DNA from: DATILI01 sp035476635
GTDB lineage: Bacteria; Pseudomonadota; Gammaproteobacteria; Burkholderiales; Burkholderiaceae_C
DNA: 44,003 nt
NCBI GenBank assembly: GCA_035476635.1
Contig: DATILI010000221.1
Location: 1 to 44,003, forward strand
Direction: 5' to 3'
Position 1 is the stretch's first letter, and each line of letters opens with the position of its first letter. The translations under genes were made by a program, and so were the position numbers. The notes under the pieces are model-generated. The model was not told where the DNA came from and did not search any database. It worked only from the letters and a program-made list of their open reading frames with translations. This document shows positions 24,050 through 32,281 of this stretch, in pieces.

Positions 24050-24277
24050 ATGGCGCGAGCAAGTGAATGGGCCGGCAAGGTGTTGGCGCTGGTCAAGGGC
24101 GGCAACGCGGCGGCGGCCATTGCGCAGATCAAGGTCGCACCGAGCGTGAAAGACCTGAAAGCCTTGCAGGCCGCCCTCGCCGCCCCCGGGCTGGCCGGGC
24201 GCTGGCATGACGTGGACGCCGCCATCGCCGACAACATGGCCGCGCTGTCGGCCCCGCGGCTGCACCGGTCGCCCTGA
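24050..24277 (+). CDS. Small conserved-looking hypothetical protein (75 aa)
   Basis: A 75-residue alanine-rich soluble protein predicted to be mostly helical (SEWAGKVLALVKGGNAAAAI, VKDLKALQAALAAPGLAG). I do not recognise a domain. The ribosome site AGGGTGA lies 7-13 nt before the ATG, and codon choice matches the neighbours, which supports it being real. It ends 23 nt before the hemolysin-III-like gene on the same strand and probably shares its transcript. The 167 nt before it hold no gene and no clear motif. Confidence 0.6.
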   Translation: MARASEWAGKVLALVKGGNAAAAIAQIKVAPSVKDLKALQAALAAPGLAGRWHDVDAAIADNMAALSAPRLHRSP

Positions 24278-24300
24278 GGCCGCATGCAACAATTCGCCCC

Positions 24301-24936
24301 ATGACCGAGCGTGCACAAACCCTGGGCGAAGAAATCGCCAATAGCGTGAGCCACGGCGTGGCGTTGCTGGCCGCGCTTGCAGGCGCACCGTTCCTGCTGC
24401 TGGCGGTGAGCAATTCGGGTGCGGCCAACATCGCAGGCGCCGCCGTATTTGCCGCCACGATGGTTCTTTTGTACTTCACCTCGACGCTGTACCACGCGCT
24501 TGCGCCCGGCCGCGCCAAGCGTGTCTTCCTGAAACTCGACCACGGCGCCATCTACCTGTTCATCGCGGGCAGCTACACGCCTTTCGCACTCGGCGCTCTA
24601 GGCGGCCCCTGGGGCTGGACGCTGTTCGGGCTGGTGTGGTCGATGGCCGCCATTGGTGTCACGCTCAAGGCGTTCGACCGCCTTTCGCATCCGTGGGCAT
24701 CGACCGGGCTGTACCTCGCCATGGGCTGGCTGGTGCTGATTGCGGCGGTGCCCCTGGTGGAGCGCGTACCCGCGGGCGGCGTCATGCTGCTGGTCGCCGG
24801 CGGCCTGGCCTACACGGCAGGCGTGGTGTTCTTCCTGCTGGACTCCCGGGTGCGCTATGCGCACACCGTGTGGCATGCTTTCGTCGCCGCCGGCACCGGT
24901 TTTCACTTCTTCGCGGTACTGGGTTACGCGGCCTGA
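24301..24936 (+). CDS. Hemolysin III / PAQR (TrhA/YqfA) family membrane protein
   Basis: A 211-residue seven-helix inner-membrane protein of the hemolysin III/PAQR superfamily. Conserved elements are EEIANSVSHGVA in helix 1, the STLYHAL region, LDHGAIYLFIAGSYTPF and the C-terminal HTVWHAFVAAGTGFHFF, giving the His/Ser/Asp zinc site shared with adiponectin receptors. Bacterial members affect membrane fluidity or lipid homeostasis; true hemolysis is doubtful for most. It follows the 75-residue small gene by 23 nt and is convergent with the TetR gene (9-nt gap). Confidence 0.92.
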   Translation: MTERAQTLGEEIANSVSHGVALLAALAGAPFLLLAVSNSGAANIAGAAVFAATMVLLYFTSTLYHALAPGRAKRVFLKLDHGAIYLFIAGSYTPFALGALGGPWGWTLFGLVWSMAAIGVTLKAFDRLSHPWASTGLYLAMGWLVLIAAVPLVERVPAGGVMLLVAGGLAYTAGVVFFLLDSRVRYAHTVWHAFVAAGTGFHFFAVLGYAA

Positions 24937-24945
24937 GGGCGCCAT

Positions 24946-25566
24946 TCAGTCGCCGGCGCCCGGCTTCTTCGCCGCTTCCACCAAGGCGCGGATCGCCCAG
25001 CGCTTGACCTTGCGCGTCTGCGCGTCGTCGAGCTGCAGAACGTCCTTGCAAACCACCATGGCTTCCGTGCCGACGATGAGGGCAAGCGCCTGGCTCAGGG
25101 TTTTCAGCGATGCGGGCTTGAACTGATTTCGCGCCGGTGCCAGCGCGGCCTCGATCAAGGGCGTGCGGCGATTTTGCCGGGCCGGCAGCTCCGCGTCATC
25201 GCCGCCGCGCGCACGCTGCTCCAGGGAGTGCGCCAGGAACATGCGCAGCGGCGTCTCGTTGGCCAGGATCATCTCGTGCAGCGCCGTGTCCACGCGCTCC
25301 ACGCGCGCCACCGGGTCGTCTGGCGACCCACTGGAGAACAGTTCGTCGGCCTCGGGGGCGGCGACGTCGAGCGAGGCCTCGAGCAGCAAGGCCTCCACGC
25401 TCGGAAAGTAGCGGTAGGCGGTGGCCCGCGAGACAATGGCCTCCTCGGCGATCTCCTCCAGGCTGGGCCGGCGGCCCTGCTTCATGAGGCGCGCGGCGGC
25501 CTGCAAAAGATCTTTGCGCGTACGCCGCTTCTGGTTGGGGCGGCCGGTCTTGTCGGCGTCGGTCAC
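24946..25566 (-). CDS. TetR-family transcriptional regulator
   Basis: A 206-residue TetR regulator. The N-terminal HTH covers residues ~14-60 with TRKDLLQAAARLMKQGRRP, LEEIAEEAIVSRATAYRYF and PSVEALLLEA. The C-terminal half is a helical ligand-binding/dimerisation domain. It starts at a GTG one base after the stop of the NTF2-like gene, with CAGGA upstream, so both are made from one transcript. Its likely operator is the 28-bp perfect palindrome at 26037-26064 in front of that transcript, implying autorepression. Confidence 0.88.
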   Translation of the reverse strand: MTDADKTGRPNQKRRTRKDLLQAAARLMKQGRRPSLEEIAEEAIVSRATAYRYFPSVEALLLEASLDVAAPEADELFSSGSPDDPVARVERVDTALHEMILANETPLRMFLAHSLEQRARGGDDAELPARQNRRTPLIEAALAPARNQFKPASLKTLSQALALIVGTEAMVVCKDVLQLDDAQTRKVKRWAIRALVEAAKKPGAGD

Positions 25567-25567
25567 G

Positions 25568-25990
25568 TCAGTCCTGTGGCAATTGCTGCTGGATGGATGC
25601 CAGATCCACCCAGACGTTCTCCCGCTTGATGTCGCCGTTGCCGGCAAACTCGATCACATGCAGCAGGCGGAATTCAAGCGGGCGGCCCTTGCCTTCCAGG
25701 CCGAACGGGCGGCCCGGCGCCTTGCCACTCCAGAGCGAGTCGTCCACCAGGAAATCCTCGCCATACAGCCGCCGCAAGGTCTGGGCCTTGCCCTCGGACA
25801 GGTCGGCGAACAAGGCTTCATAAAAAGGGCGTACGCCCGGGCGGCCGTGCGCGGGTCCCGTCGGCCAGCCGACCACGTCGTGCTCCACGTCGGGGGCCAA
25901 TGTGGCCAGCACACCTTCCACGTTGTCCTGGGCTTCAAAGCCGAAATGCTCGTCGAGCCTGCGGTCCATTTCGCTGCGCGTCATTGCCAT
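25568..25990 (-). CDS. SnoaL/NTF2-like family protein
   Basis: A 140-residue alpha+beta-barrel protein of the NTF2/SnoaL-like superfamily, with the usual opening DRRLDEHFGFEAQDNVEGVLATLAPDVEHD and the strands RPFGLEGKGRPLEFRLLHVIEF. Members are ketosteroid-isomerase-like enzymes, hydratases or simple ligand binders; no catalytic set can be picked out here. GGAGGA precedes the ATG at 25990. It is the first gene of a two-gene transcript with the TetR regulator, so its ligand or product may be the inducer. Substrate unknown. Confidence 0.8.
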   Translation of the reverse strand: MAMTRSEMDRRLDEHFGFEAQDNVEGVLATLAPDVEHDVVGWPTGPAHGRPGVRPFYEALFADLSEGKAQTLRRLYGEDFLVDDSLWSGKAPGRPFGLEGKGRPLEFRLLHVIEFAGNGDIKRENVWVDLASIQQQLPQD

Positions 25991-26035
25991 GGTCAGTTCC
26001 TCCAGTAAGTAGGGTTTCGCGTTGAGACAAAATGT

Positions 26036-26064
26036 ATTGTAATGAGACATTTATCTCATTACAA
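26036..26064 (-). promoter_or_regulatory. 28-bp perfect palindrome containing a promoter: TetR-type operator
   Basis: TTGTAATGAGA (26037-26047), spacer CATTTA, then TCTCATTACAA (26054-26064) is a perfect 11-bp-arm inverted repeat. On the minus strand it reads -35 TTGTAA, a 17-nt spacer and -10 TACAAT (ending at 26036), an excellent sigma-70 promoter for the NTF2/tetR transcript; on the plus strand the same symmetry gives TTGTAA, 17 nt, TACAAC, pointing at rhlE. A bound dimer would cover the whole promoter, so repression is the natural reading. Confidence 0.7.
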
Positions 26065-26121
26065 CATAAAATTTCATTAAATAGGGAAAGCGCCCTGCGG
26101 CAAAGGGTCGATACTCCACCC

Positions 26122-27369
26122 ATGCCTTTCCCATCTCTCGGCCTTTCTCCCGCACTCGCCGCCGCTGCCGGCGCCATGGGCTTTGCCGCGCCCACACCGA
26201 TCCAGGCCGCGGCCATTCCCGCCATCTTGCGTGGTGCCGATGTGCTGGGCTCGGCCCAAACCGGCTCGGGCAAGACGGCCGCCTTCGCCCTGCCCCTGCT
26301 TGAACAACTGCAAGAGGGCCGGCAATACACGCCGCGCCGCGTACGGGCGCTGGTGCTCGTGCCCACGCGCGAGCTGGCGGCGCAGGTGGGCGAAGTGGTC
26401 CGCAGCCTGGCCAAGGATTTGCCGCGGCCGCTGAAGACAGCCGTGGTGTTCGGCGGCGTCTCGATCAATCCGCAGATGATGGCTCTGCGCGGAGGCGCCG
26501 ACATCGTGGTGGCCACGCCAGGCCGCTTGCTGGACCTGGTGGATCACAACGCACTCAAGCTTGCAAGCGTGGGGCTCCTGGTACTCGATGAAGCCGACCG
26601 CCTGCTGGACCTGGGATTTGCGGACGAGCTCAATCGCGTGCTGGCCCTGCTGCCGCCGAAGCGGCAGAACCTGTTTTTCTCGGCCACCTTCCCGCCCGCC
26701 GTGCAAGCGCTGGCCCAGGCGCTATTGCACGACCCGGTGCGCGTGGAAGTGCCCGACACCCCGGCCAACGAGCCGGCCATCCTGCAACGCGTGATCCAGG
26801 TGGACGCACCCCGCCGCACCGAGCTGCTGCGCCACCTCATCAAGGAAAACGGCTGGGAACGGGTGCTGGTGTTCGTTGCCACCAAGTACGCCTCCGAACA
26901 GGTCGCCACGAAGCTGTATGGCCGCGGCGTGTACGCCACTTCCTTTCATGGCGACCTGAGCCAGGGCGCGCGCAAGGAGGTGCTGGCCGAATTCAAGGCT
27001 GAGCGCTGGGAAGTGCTGGTCACCACCGACCTGGCCTCACGCGGCATCGACATCGCGCAACTGCCGGTGGTGGTGAACTACGACCTGCCCCGCTCGGCTG
27101 TGGACTATGTGCACCGCATCGGCCGCACCGGCCGCGCAGGTGAAAGCGGCCTGGCGGTGAGCTTTGTCAGCGCGGATACCGAGGCGCACTTTGCCCTCAT
27201 CGAAAAGCGCCAACGCCTGAGCCTGCCGCGCGAGCAGGTTGCGGGATTCGAGCCCGCCGCGCAACCAGTGGATGCTGCGGCCGCCAAGGCGCCCGGCACG
27301 GGCGGCATCAAGGGCAAGCGGCCGAGCAAGAAAGACAAGCTGCGCGCGGCGGCAGCACGCAACGGCTAG
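26122..27369 (+). CDS. rhlE: DEAD-box ATP-dependent RNA helicase, RhlE type
   Basis: A 415-residue DEAD-box helicase that remodels RNA duplexes. The Q-motif region is GFAAPTPIQ, motif I AQTGSGKT (45-52), Ia PTREL, motif II DEAD (156-159), motif III SAT (187-189) and motif VI HRIGRTGRAG. The short basic tail GGIKGKRPSKKDKLRAAAAR is typical of RhlE rather than DbpA or CsdA. The ATG at 26122 starts the family's N-terminus; the frame is open further upstream but that would overlap the palindromic operator. It is divergent from the NTF2/tetR pair and convergent with mrcA. Confidence 0.93.
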   Translation: MPFPSLGLSPALAAAAGAMGFAAPTPIQAAAIPAILRGADVLGSAQTGSGKTAAFALPLLEQLQEGRQYTPRRVRALVLVPTRELAAQVGEVVRSLAKDLPRPLKTAVVFGGVSINPQMMALRGGADIVVATPGRLLDLVDHNALKLASVGLLVLDEADRLLDLGFADELNRVLALLPPKRQNLFFSATFPPAVQALAQALLHDPVRVEVPDTPANEPAILQRVIQVDAPRRTELLRHLIKENGWERVLVFVATKYASEQVATKLYGRGVYATSFHGDLSQGARKEVLAEFKAERWEVLVTTDLASRGIDIAQLPVVVNYDLPRSAVDYVHRIGRTGRAGESGLAVSFVSADTEAHFALIEKRQRLSLPREQVAGFEPAAQPVDAAAAKAPGTGGIKGKRPSKKDKLRAAAARNG

Positions 27370-27398
27370 GCCGATTCAACGCCGGGCGGCTCATGCCG

Positions 27399-29765
27399 TC
27401 ACTGCGCAGGCGGCGCCGCTTCAATGATGATGGGCTGCGGCGCGACAACGACTGGCGGGCCTGCAGGCGCCGTCGCCGGGCCGGTCACCAGCTGCGCGGG
27501 CTCGCGCCGCACTTCCAGCGGGGGAAACACCGGGATGCCGAACACCGCCTTCTCCACCTTTTCCACGCGCACCGGTGCGCCCGGCGCGGAAATCGTTTCG
27601 CTGACTCCGGCTGGTGTTTCAACGGCGACGGGTTGCCCCGGCACCAGTTCCGGCTGCGCCGCCATTTCCGGCACAGGCTCCCTGGGCGGCGTCACGAACT
27701 GCATGGCGACGTCGATGGCCTTGGCTTTCAGCGTGAGCTGGAAAAAATCGCCGACGATCGGCAGCGCGCTGCGCGCACCCTGGCCCCAGTCGCTGCCCAT
27801 GGTCACCCGGTTGTCGTTGAAGCCGACCCAGGCGCCCGCCACCAGTTGCGGGTGCATCAGGATGAACCAGGCATCGGTGTTGTCTTGCGTGGTGCCGGTC
27901 TTGCCCGCCACATCGGCTTGGATGCCGAAGCGGCTGCGGATGCCCGCGCCCGTGCCCTGGTTGACCACACCGCGCATCACGTCCACCATCGTCTGTGCAA
28001 CGGCGGTGGACATCGCGGGTTCGCGTGCCTTGGGCGCAAATTCTTCCAGCAGCTTGCGGTGCCGGTCTTCGACGCGTGTCACCAGCACCGGTTCGATGTA
28101 GCTGCCGCCGTTGGCCAGGGTGCCATAGGCAGTGACCATTTCCTTCAGCGTCACCGGGCTGGTGCCCAGCCCCAGCGACAGCACTTCGTCCAGCTTGCTC
28201 TGCCGCACACCCATGGCCCGGGCCAGGTTTGCCACGCTCGCGGGGCCGACTCTTTCCATCAGCTGGGCCGTGATGGTGTTCTTGGAATAGACCAGGCCAT
28301 CGCGCAGGCTCATTTCCAGGCCGCTGGGCGCGCCGCCGTCGCTGGGCCGCCAGACCTTGCCCTGGTCCACCTGGATTTCCACCACCTGGTCAACCAAGGT
28401 TTCAGAGGGCTTCATGCCCTTCTCGAAAGCCGCACCGTAGACAAACGGCTTGAAGGTGGAGCCCGGCTGCCGCCGCGCCTGCTGCACGTGGTCGAACTCG
28501 TCCTGCTCGAAGTTGCGGCTGCCGACCCAGGCTTTCACGTGGCCGTTGGAAGGGTCCAGCGCCATGAAGCCGGCTTGCAGCATCGTCTTGTCCGCACGCA
28601 GCTTCTGCATGGCCTCGGAATCGGCCTGCGCCTGCTTTTGCGCCTGCTCGTCAGTAAGGCCGCCTTCGCGTGCGGTCTTGTAAGCGGGCAACTCGCGAAC
28701 GAATATGCGCACCGGATCCTTGTTGGCGTTCCAGCGCGTGCGCGGCGACCACATCGCATTCGCCGTGGCCTGCAGCTTGTCGGTCTGGCGACTCACGGCC
28801 TGGTTGGCGAAGGCCTGCAGGCGCGAATCGATGGTGGTATGCACCACCAGCCCGTCGGCATAGATGTTGTAGCCGTTGCGGTCGGCCCATTCGATCAGCC
28901 AGCTGCGCAGTTGCCGGCTCAAGTGCGGCGCGGGTCCGATCGCTTCAGTCTGCCGCTCAAAGTCGACCTTGAGCGGCATCTTCTTCAACACTTCGAACTT
29001 GGCGGGCTCCAGCTGATTGCGCTTGACCATCTGGCTCAGAACGATGTTGCGGCGCTGCTCGGCGCGCTCGGGGTTCAGCACGGGGTTGTAGTAGCGCGTT
29101 CCCTTGAGCATGCCGATGAGCGTGGCGCTTTCCAGCAAATCGAGCGTATCGGCGGTCTTGTCGAAATAAGTGCGCGCCGCCATCTCGATGCCCCAGGCGT
29201 TGTAGAGAAACGGCACCGTGTTGAGATAGGTTTCCAGGATCTCTTCTTTGCTGTAGACCGCCTCGATCTTCAGCGCCGTGATGGCCTCCTTGAGCTTGCG
29301 GTTGATGGTGGGCGCGCGGCCGATCGCATCGGGGTAGAAATTGCGCGCCAGCTGCTGCGTGACGGTGGAGCCGCCCTGCACGGAGCCGCGCAGGGTGTGC
29401 ACCACGGCCGCGAACGTGCGCTGCACGTCGATGCCGTGGTGCTCGTAAAAGCGGTGGTCTTCCGTGGCGATCAGTGCCGCCACCACATCCGGGGAAATGG
29501 CGGAAAGCTTCACCCATTCGCGGTTGGCGCGCCTGAATACGGCCAACTCCTTGCCATCGGCAGAGAGCACCACCGTGGGCTGCTCGGCCTTGGCCTTGCG
29601 GATGTCGCCGATACCCGGCGTCAAGGGAATCAAGGCCAGCACATAGGCAAGCGCTGCGACAGGAACAAAGACAAGCACCCGCACAGGGTGCCGCCGCACG
29701 GCCTGCCAGGTGCGGCGAAAACGTTCAGCCGAAAATGCTGCGGCCCGGGCCAGGATTGATCTCAT
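27399..29765 (-). CDS. mrcA: Penicillin-binding protein 1A (bifunctional transglycosylase/transpeptidase)
   Basis: A 788-residue class A PBP that polymerises and cross-links peptidoglycan. After one N-terminal membrane helix (~residues 28-48) comes the GT51 glycosyltransferase domain with E102-D103 in ATEDHRFYEHHG and GGSTVTQQLARN (131-142). An insert region precedes the transpeptidase domain with S436-TF-K439 (SxxK), S494-K-N496 (SxN) and K622-T-G (KTG). All catalytic residues are present. The ~90-residue C-terminal tail is rich in Pro, Val and Ala and is probably disordered. Monocistronic; convergent with rhlE. Confidence 0.95.
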   Translation of the reverse strand: MRSILARAAAFSAERFRRTWQAVRRHPVRVLVFVPVAALAYVLALIPLTPGIGDIRKAKAEQPTVVLSADGKELAVFRRANREWVKLSAISPDVVAALIATEDHRFYEHHGIDVQRTFAAVVHTLRGSVQGGSTVTQQLARNFYPDAIGRAPTINRKLKEAITALKIEAVYSKEEILETYLNTVPFLYNAWGIEMAARTYFDKTADTLDLLESATLIGMLKGTRYYNPVLNPERAEQRRNIVLSQMVKRNQLEPAKFEVLKKMPLKVDFERQTEAIGPAPHLSRQLRSWLIEWADRNGYNIYADGLVVHTTIDSRLQAFANQAVSRQTDKLQATANAMWSPRTRWNANKDPVRIFVRELPAYKTAREGGLTDEQAQKQAQADSEAMQKLRADKTMLQAGFMALDPSNGHVKAWVGSRNFEQDEFDHVQQARRQPGSTFKPFVYGAAFEKGMKPSETLVDQVVEIQVDQGKVWRPSDGGAPSGLEMSLRDGLVYSKNTITAQLMERVGPASVANLARAMGVRQSKLDEVLSLGLGTSPVTLKEMVTAYGTLANGGSYIEPVLVTRVEDRHRKLLEEFAPKAREPAMSTAVAQTMVDVMRGVVNQGTGAGIRSRFGIQADVAGKTGTTQDNTDAWFILMHPQLVAGAWVGFNDNRVTMGSDWGQGARSALPIVGDFFQLTLKAKAIDVAMQFVTPPREPVPEMAAQPELVPGQPVAVETPAGVSETISAPGAPVRVEKVEKAVFGIPVFPPLEVRREPAQLVTGPATAPAGPPVVVAPQPIIIEAAPPAQ

Positions 29766-29820
29766 CCCTGGGAATTCTAGGCGCCAGGCGGCCGCCGGCT
29801 GTAGGACGGCGGCGCATGTA

Positions 29821-30834
29821 TCAATCGCTTACCTTGACAACAACTTTGCCGAAACACTTACCTTCGGCGTAGTAGGCAAACGCAGCCGGCGCCTGATCGA
29901 AAGTGAAGACGCGGTCGATCACGGGCCGCGCGGCGTTGGCGCCGATCGCTCGCGCCATGTTGGCCAGCTGTGCCCGGCTGCCCACCGCGATCGGCCGCAC
30001 CGAGGCGCCGGAGGCGATGAGCGTGTTGACTTCCACCGCCGCGCCACCACCGGCCACGCTGCCGATCAGCGCCAGCTCGCCGCCCATCGCGCAGGCTTGC
30101 AGCGACTGCGCCAGCGTCGCGCCGCCCACCTCGACCACATGGTCGACGCCGCGGCCACCAGTGAGCCGGCGCACTTCGGCGGCCCACTGCGGCAAGTCGC
30201 GGTAGTTGACGACTTCGTCCGCGCCCAGCGCACGCAGCCGCTGCGCCTTCTCGCCGCTTGACGTCGTGGCGATCACGCGCGCGCCCGCCATCTTGGCGAA
30301 CTGCAGCGCAAACAGCGAAACGCTGCCAGTACCCAGCGTCAATACGGATTCGCCCGGCAACACCGTTTTGCCGCCAAACAATGCGTTCCACGCCGTCACG
30401 CCGGCGCATGGCAAGGTGGCCGCCTCTTCATAAGACAGGTGACTCGGCACCGGCACCAAGGCGTCTTCGTTCAGGGCGCGGTATTGCGTCAGCATCCCGT
30501 CCAGCGAGCCGCCCAGCTGGTCGGCATGCGCAATGCCGAAGGGACCATCCTGCCAGCGCGGAAAAATCGATGCAATCACCCGGTCCCCGACACGGGTGCG
30601 GGTGACCCGCTCACCCACTGCCACCACCTCGCCAGCGCCGTCGGACACGGCCACTACATCAGGCTTGACCGGCAGCGGGTAGCGCCCCTGTATCAGGATC
30701 ATGATCTCGCGAAAATTCAGGCTGACGGCGTGCACCCTGACCAACACTTCGCCGGGACCGGGCTCGGGCCGCGCATGTTCCCGCAGTACCAGGCCTTGCA
30801 GGCCGGCGCCCATGTTCATGTGGTAGCTTTTCAT
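29821..30834 (-). CDS. MDR-superfamily NAD(P)-dependent oxidoreductase, quinone-reductase-like (no zinc ligands)
   Basis: A 337-residue medium-chain dehydrogenase/reductase. The catalytic-domain motif VSLNFREIMI and the region PDVVAVSDGAGEVVAVG lack the Cys and His that bind catalytic zinc, so it is of the zinc-free quinone-oxidoreductase type despite alcohol-dehydrogenase-like annotation in relatives. The Rossmann fold shows CAGVTAWNAL, LGTGSVSLFALQFAKMAGARVI and ALGADEVVNY. GGGAGGAAGG lies just before the ATG. It is the second gene of a pair with an NTF2-like gene (28-nt gap) that is divergent from a LysR regulator. Substrate unknown. Confidence 0.88.
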   Translation of the reverse strand: MKSYHMNMGAGLQGLVLREHARPEPGPGEVLVRVHAVSLNFREIMILIQGRYPLPVKPDVVAVSDGAGEVVAVGERVTRTRVGDRVIASIFPRWQDGPFGIAHADQLGGSLDGMLTQYRALNEDALVPVPSHLSYEEAATLPCAGVTAWNALFGGKTVLPGESVLTLGTGSVSLFALQFAKMAGARVIATTSSGEKAQRLRALGADEVVNYRDLPQWAAEVRRLTGGRGVDHVVEVGGATLAQSLQACAMGGELALIGSVAGGGAAVEVNTLIASGASVRPIAVGSRAQLANMARAIGANAARPVIDRVFTFDQAPAAFAYYAEGKCFGKVVVKVSD

Positions 30835-30862
30835 TGGCCTTCCTCCCTGCCGTTCTTCGTGC

Positions 30863-31216
30863 TCAGGCCTTGACATAGCCGCGTCCCTCGACGATGCGGC
30901 CATCGCGTACGCGCATGATGTTGATGCCGCGCGTGGCGCTGGCGCCGTGGCGATAGTGCCAATAGATCAGGGCGTGGTCTTGCAGCAGCACCACTTCTTC
31001 AAGATCGAACCTGCCTTCGCGGTCGCTGGCGATGCCTTGCCAAAGAGCGAGACAGGCGGCGCCACCGACATGGCGCGAACCATTCGGTGCGGGCGTGGTG
31101 TTCTCCAGCACGCAATCCGGCGCGATGAGGTCCACCAGCAATGCGGGGTCGTGGCGTTGGAAGGCGTCGTTGAAACGGTCGATGACGGGGCCGATATTCT
31201 CAGTTTGAGCCTGCAT
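30863..31216 (-). CDS. NTF2-like (SnoaL-type) family protein
   Basis: A 117-residue NTF2-fold protein: VIDRFNDAFQRHDPALLVDLIAPDCVLENTTPA is the family opening (helix-turn-helix then first strand), and RGINIMRVRDGRIVEGRGYVKA the closing beta strands. Such proteins act as isomerases, dehydratases or binding proteins. It leads a two-gene unit with the MDR oxidoreductase and is divergent from a LysR gene. AAGGAA precedes the ATG at 31216. Its likely control site is the pair of AATGC-N7-GCATT palindromes at 31270-31317. Confidence 0.82.
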   Translation of the reverse strand: MQAQTENIGPVIDRFNDAFQRHDPALLVDLIAPDCVLENTTPAPNGSRHVGGAACLALWQGIASDREGRFDLEEVVLLQDHALIYWHYRHGASATRGINIMRVRDGRIVEGRGYVKA

Positions 31217-31269
31217 GGTCGTATTCCTTTTTGTGTTTGCGGCAGGAAGGAGTCTTGCCGCTCCAGGCC

Positions 31270-31286
31270 AATGCGTCCAACGCATT
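31270..31286. promoter_or_regulatory. LysR-type operator copy 1 (AATGC-N7-GCATT)
   Basis: AATGCGT-CCA-ACGCATT is a perfect 17-bp palindrome containing a T-N11-A core (T31272, A31284). It lies 53 nt before the NTF2-like start on one side and 19 nt before the LysR start on the other, in an 89-nt divergent region. A second copy with the same half-sites and spacing begins exactly 31 bp downstream. Confidence 0.65.
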
Positions 31287-31300
31287 TTTTGATTAGACTC

Positions 31301-31317
31301 AATGCATGAATCGCATT
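31301..31317. promoter_or_regulatory. LysR-type operator copy 2 (AATGC-N7-GCATT), overlapping the LysR start codon
   Basis: AATGC (31301-31305), seven bases containing the ATG of the LysR gene, then GCATT (31313-31317); flanking TC and GA extend the symmetry to 21 bp (31299-31319). Half-sites and spacing are identical to copy 1, and the 31-bp offset equals about three helical turns, which would put two LysR dimers on one face. Overlap with the start codon suggests autorepression. Confidence 0.6.
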
Positions 31318-32259
31318 GACGTTCCTCCCATCAGCCGCATCGATGCCCGCGACTTGCGCCTGGTTGCCGCCTTGGCCAACGCGGGCACCACAGCCGGTGC
31401 GGCATCGGTGCTGCACCTCACGCAGCCCGCGGTCAGCCGCGCCCTGATCGCGACGGAAGAGAAGCTCGGCGTGCAACTCTTCGACAGGACACCGAGAGGC
31501 CTGGAGCCCACAACCGCCGGCCTGGTGGTACTGGACAGCGCATCGCGCCTGCTGGCCGAGCTGGCCGACCTGGAATACCGGGTGAAGACGCCGGCCACAT
31601 CACCCGTGCTGCTGCGGTTGGTGTGCGAGTGCTACACCGCCTACCACTGGGTGCCCGGCGTGGTCGAGACGCTGCAGGCCAGCATGCCCGGCCTGGAATT
31701 GGCGATCGCCCTGGAGCACACCAGGAACCCCATGGCGGCGCTGGAGGCCGGCGACATCGACGTGGCGCTGGTCACCGCCGCCGCCATGCCGCGCGGTGCC
31801 CTGATGGAGCGGCCGCTGTTTGCGGATGAAGTGGTGTTTGTAATGGCCGCGGAGAATCCGCTGGCCGCCAAGGCTGCCCTCACGCCAGCCGACCTCAGCA
31901 ACCGCCCGTTGTTGACGGCGCACCTGCCCACGCCCGACATGCATTGGTTTCACAAGCCCATGCGCAGCACAGGCCGCAAGCCCCTGCGCTTTCAGCACGT
32001 GCCCTTGACCGAGGCCATCCTCGATTTCGCGCGCGCGGACATGGGCATTGCCGTGCTCTCCGAGTGGATCGCCGCGCCCCACTTGCGCCGCGGCGACCTG
32101 GTCGCCAGACGCATGGCCTCGGGCCCGCTGCTGCGGCCCTGGCGGCTGGTGTGGCGGCGTGAAGTCAAAAGCGCGGCGCTGCGGCTACACAGCGTGCTGC
32201 AGCACCTGGCGCCGCGCATGCGCGAATTGCCGGCAACGCAAAAACGCTTGGTGGCTTGA
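31306..32259 (+). CDS. LysR-family transcriptional regulator
   Basis: A 317-residue LysR regulator. The HTH is within residues ~10-70: IDARDLRLVAALANAGTTAG, HLTQPAVSRALIATEEKLG and VQLFDRTPRGLEPTTAG. The effector-binding domain follows, with LEAGDIDVALVTAA and a hydrophobic C-terminus. The resemblance to MetR-like regulators is slight and not enough for a name. It is divergent from the NTF2-like/MDR pair and is presumably its regulator, acting at the two AATGC-N7-GCATT sites. Starting at 31306 places its first codons inside the second site. Confidence 0.9.
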   Translation: MNRIDVPPISRIDARDLRLVAALANAGTTAGAASVLHLTQPAVSRALIATEEKLGVQLFDRTPRGLEPTTAGLVVLDSASRLLAELADLEYRVKTPATSPVLLRLVCECYTAYHWVPGVVETLQASMPGLELAIALEHTRNPMAALEAGDIDVALVTAAAMPRGALMERPLFADEVVFVMAAENPLAAKAALTPADLSNRPLLTAHLPTPDMHWFHKPMRSTGRKPLRFQHVPLTEAILDFARADMGIAVLSEWIAAPHLRRGDLVARRMASGPLLRPWRLVWRREVKSAALRLHSVLQHLAPRMRELPATQKRLVA

Positions 32260-32281
32260 GCGACCTCAAGCCGCCGATACC

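Noticed and set aside
26032..26121. Upstream extension of rhlE beginning MYCNETF
   Set aside because: It would translate the palindromic promoter/operator and adds a non-family N-terminus; ATG 26122 matches RhlE.
27393..29759. 788-codon open frame antisense to the PBP1A gene
   Set aside because: Its translation is rich in His, Arg, Gln and Gly without domains. The opposite strand has all class A PBP motifs. It is a GC-rich codon shadow.
29791..29813. GCCGCCG/CGGCGGC hairpin as terminator near the MDR gene
   Set aside because: Nine-base loop, no T-run on either strand, and such stems are common by chance in GC-rich DNA.
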